Shown in pieces: positions 20,126 through 21,512 of a DNA stretch of 21,512 bases. Location of the stretch: contig JARLGP010000245.1 of the NCBI GenBank assembly GCA_031292735.1, forward strand, positions 1-21,512. The letters run 5' to 3'. This DNA comes from Holophaga sp. GTDB taxonomy: Bacteria; Acidobacteriota; Holophagae; Holophagales; Holophagaceae. A program made the translations under genes and the position numbers. Position 1 is the stretch's first letter, and each line of letters starts with the position of its first letter. The notes under the pieces are model-generated. The model was given only the letters and a program-made list of their open reading frames with translations, made no database searches and was not told where the DNA came from.

Positions 20126-21005
20126 TGCCTTGCAGATAGCTGGTGAGCCTCCGGTGCTTCTGCAGGGAAGCCTTGCTCTTCTTCTGGTAGATGTAGAACC
20201 GGCCCTCCACCGGCCGGATCGCCGGCAGCAGGGGCACCAGGTCGCCCCGCGCCATCTCCTCCAGCACGCTGTAGGTGGGCACCAGAAGCGCCCCCAGCCC
20301 GGCGATGGCGGCGTTGACCATGGCCCGGATGTGGTTCACCTGGATGATCCGCAGGAATTCGGGACGCTCCGGCTCGGGCAGCGCCAGCAGGAACCGGTGC
20401 CACCACACCCCGGCCTTGTCCAGGGACAGGATGGGGCAGGACGCCAGGTCCCGGGGGCTGGCGATCCCGCGGGCGGCCTTGAACGCCCGGGAGCCGGCCA
20501 CCACATAGGTTTCCCGAAACAGGGGCAGCTTCTCCAGCTCCGCCAGGAAGTACTCGCCGCAATCGATGATGAGGTCGACGTCATCGCGCAGGAGAAGCGG
20601 AAGCAGCTCGTAGGTCAGGATGAAATCGATCTCCAGGCCGGGGTTTTCGGCCATGAACGGGGCCATGTGGCGCATGAGGATGCTGCAGCCGAACTCCACG
20701 GTGGCCCCCACCCGCAGCCGGCCGTTCATGGCGGGGTGCGCCAGGTTCTCGGCCGCCGCCTCCAGGGAGGTGAACACCTGCTCGCAGGCCCGCAGCAGCA
20801 GGCTCCCCTGCTCCGTGAGCCGGAATCCCCGGCCGCGGCGGTCCACCAGTTCCACCCCGGCCGAGGACTCCAGCTTGGAAACGGCGTGGCTGATGGCCGA
20901 TTGGGTCAGGTTCAGCCGCCGGGCCGCCGCGGTAAAGCTGCCCGTTTGCCCCAGCGCCTGGAATGCCCGCAACTGATAAAGATCAAATGGGTTGGTCATA
21001 TCCAT
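20100..21005 (-). CDS. LysR family transcriptional regulator
   Basis: A 301-residue regulator. The N-terminal winged HTH is LYQLRAFQALGQTGSFTAAARRLNLTQSAISHAVSKLESSAGVELVDRRGRGFRLTEQG (9-67), typical LysR. The periplasmic-binding-like effector domain begins near 90 (GRLRVGATVEFGCSILMRHMAPFMAENPGLEIDF) and includes AIAGLGALLVPTYSVLEEMARGDLV. Possible starts are the GTG at 21014 and the ATGs at 21005 and 20999; none has a strong ribosome binding site, and I chose 21005. It is divergent from the aldehyde dehydrogenase gene, the usual layout for a LysR regulator and its target. A dyad lies just upstream of its start. The effector is unknown. Confidence 0.92.
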   Translation of the reverse strand: MDMTNPFDLYQLRAFQALGQTGSFTAAARRLNLTQSAISHAVSKLESSAGVELVDRRGRGFRLTEQGSLLLRACEQVFTSLEAAAENLAHPAMNGRLRVGATVEFGCSILMRHMAPFMAENPGLEIDFILTYELLPLLLRDDVDLIIDCGEYFLAELEKLPLFRETYVVAGSRAFKAARGIASPRDLASCPILSLDKAGVWWHRFLLALPEPERPEFLRIIQVNHIRAMVNAAIAGLGALLVPTYSVLEEMARGDLVPLLPAIRPVEGRFYIYQKKSKASLQKHRRLTSYLQGINPEEFGS

Positions 21006-21012
21006 GAAGGGC

Positions 21013-21025
21013 ACTCATGCTGAGT
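21013..21025. promoter_or_regulatory. Dyad in the LysR-aldehyde dehydrogenase intergenic region
   Basis: ACTCA-TGC-TGAGT is a perfect 5-bp inverted repeat with a 3-bp spacer, beginning 8 bp upstream of the chosen LysR start codon. It could be the high-affinity autoregulatory LysR site. It does not fit the textbook T-N11-A pattern cleanly, so the assignment is tentative. Confidence 0.4.
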
Positions 21026-21041
21026 ATGTATGAAAGGATTT

Positions 21042-21070
21042 TTGAGAATCGCTATATCCCATTGTATATA
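21042..21070 (+). promoter_or_regulatory. Strong candidate promoter for the aldehyde dehydrogenase gene
   Basis: TTGAGA (21042-21047) and TATATA (21065-21070) are spaced by exactly 17 bp, an excellent housekeeping promoter match. The predicted start near 21077 would give a leader of only about 15 nt carrying the ribosome binding site AAGGAGGG (21076-21083). A direct repeat TATATCC (21053-21059 and 21067-21073) brackets and overlaps the -10 and could be an activator or repressor contact. Confidence 0.6.
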
Positions 21071-21091
21071 TCCACAAGGAGGGAGTAAACC

Positions 21092-21512
21092 ATGAAGGGT
21101 GCCATGGAGCAGGTCCTGGGCAAGCTGGGCATCGCCGAGCGCAATCCCGGCGGGTTCGCCGGCCAATGGCTGGCTGGCGGCAAGACGCAGCGCGTGGTTT
21201 CACCCCTGGACGGGGAGGTCCTGGCCACCGTGGGCAATGTGGACCGGATGGATTTCGAGCAGATCCTCGCCGGGTGCCATCAGGCCGCCGCGTCCTGGCG
21301 GCTGGTGCCGGCGCCCAAGCGCGGCGAAGTGGTGCGCGCCCTGGGCGACGAGATCCGGCGCAACAAGGAGGCCCTGGCCGAGCTGGTGACCCTGGAGATG
21401 GGCAAGACGCTGCGCGAAGGGCTGGGCGAAGTGCAGGAGATGATCGATGTCTGCGATTTCGCGGTGGGCCTGTCCCGGCAGCTGTACGGCCGCACCATGC
21501 CCAGCGAGCGGC
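21092..21512 (+). CDS. Aldehyde dehydrogenase, ALDH7-like, 3' end cut by the window edge
   Basis: The first 140 residues of an NAD(P)-dependent aldehyde dehydrogenase. The N-terminal NPGGFAGQWLAGGKTQRVVSPLDGEVLATV, the helix block AAASWRLVPAPKRGEVVRALGDEIRRNKEALAELVTLEMGK and the end GLSRQLYGRTMPSER match the ALDH7 branch. That branch includes alpha-aminoadipate-semialdehyde/piperideine-6-carboxylate dehydrogenases of lysine breakdown. The catalytic cysteine and glutamate lie beyond the edge, so substrate assignment is tentative. The ATG at 21092 has AAGGAGGG upstream. It is divergent from the LysR gene, its probable regulator. Confidence 0.88.
   Translation, partial: MKGAMEQVLGKLGIAERNPGGFAGQWLAGGKTQRVVSPLDGEVLATVGNVDRMDFEQILAGCHQAAASWRLVPAPKRGEVVRALGDEIRRNKEALAELVTLEMGKTLREGLGEVQEMIDVCDFAVGLSRQLYGRTMPSER

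Overview
The window is GC-rich, densely packed bacterial DNA with consistent AGGAGG-type ribosome binding sites. It looks like the chromosome of a Gram-negative-type bacterium that makes cobalamin by the oxygen-independent (cobalt-early) route: cbiK, cbiD, cbiL and cbiC are present, and no monooxygenase-type cob genes are visible. I cannot fix the taxon. An acidobacterial (Holophaga-like) or deltaproteobacterial source would fit, but this is a low-confidence guess. I see no tRNA, rRNA, CRISPR array, transposase or integrase.

Region 1 (1-8170, minus strand) is cobalamin biosynthesis. The order of transcription is cobQ (cbiP), cbiA, then a 294-bp gap holding a cobalamin riboswitch, then cysG, cbiC, cbiK, cbiL, cbiD and cbiE (cut by the left edge). 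Most junctions overlap by 1 to 13 nt (GTGA, ATGA, TGATG), which suggests translational coupling. CysG makes sirohydrochlorin, CbiK inserts cobalt, CbiL, CbiD and CbiE methylate the ring, CbiC rearranges a methyl group, and CbiA and CobQ amidate the side chains.

Region 2 (8171-11260, plus strand) is cobalt uptake. A second cobalamin riboswitch leads into cbiM, a two-helix CbiN-like gene, cbiQ and cbiO, an energy-coupling-factor cobalt transporter. Both systems should be shut down when B12 is plentiful. The cobQ-cbiA pair does not lie downstream of either aptamer.

Region 3 (11261-12372) is visibly less GC-rich. It carries a small toxin-like protein followed by a ribbon-helix-helix protein with an AT-hook-like motif, possibly an acquired toxin-antitoxin type module.

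Region 4 (12373-18444, plus strand) is carbohydrate metabolism: a GT4 glycosyltransferase fused to a probable alpha/alpha-barrel domain, overlapped by a GH130-family mannoside phosphorylase-like gene, then glgB behind its own candidate promoter and dyad. The GT4-GH130 pair is the least understood part of the window.

Region 5 (18445-21512) holds an SDR oxidoreductase, a remnant of an aldo/keto reductase, a TetR regulator, a LysR regulator and a divergent aldehyde dehydrogenase (ALDH7-like) cut by the right edge. The TetR gene probably controls the SDR, and the LysR gene probably controls the dehydrogenase.
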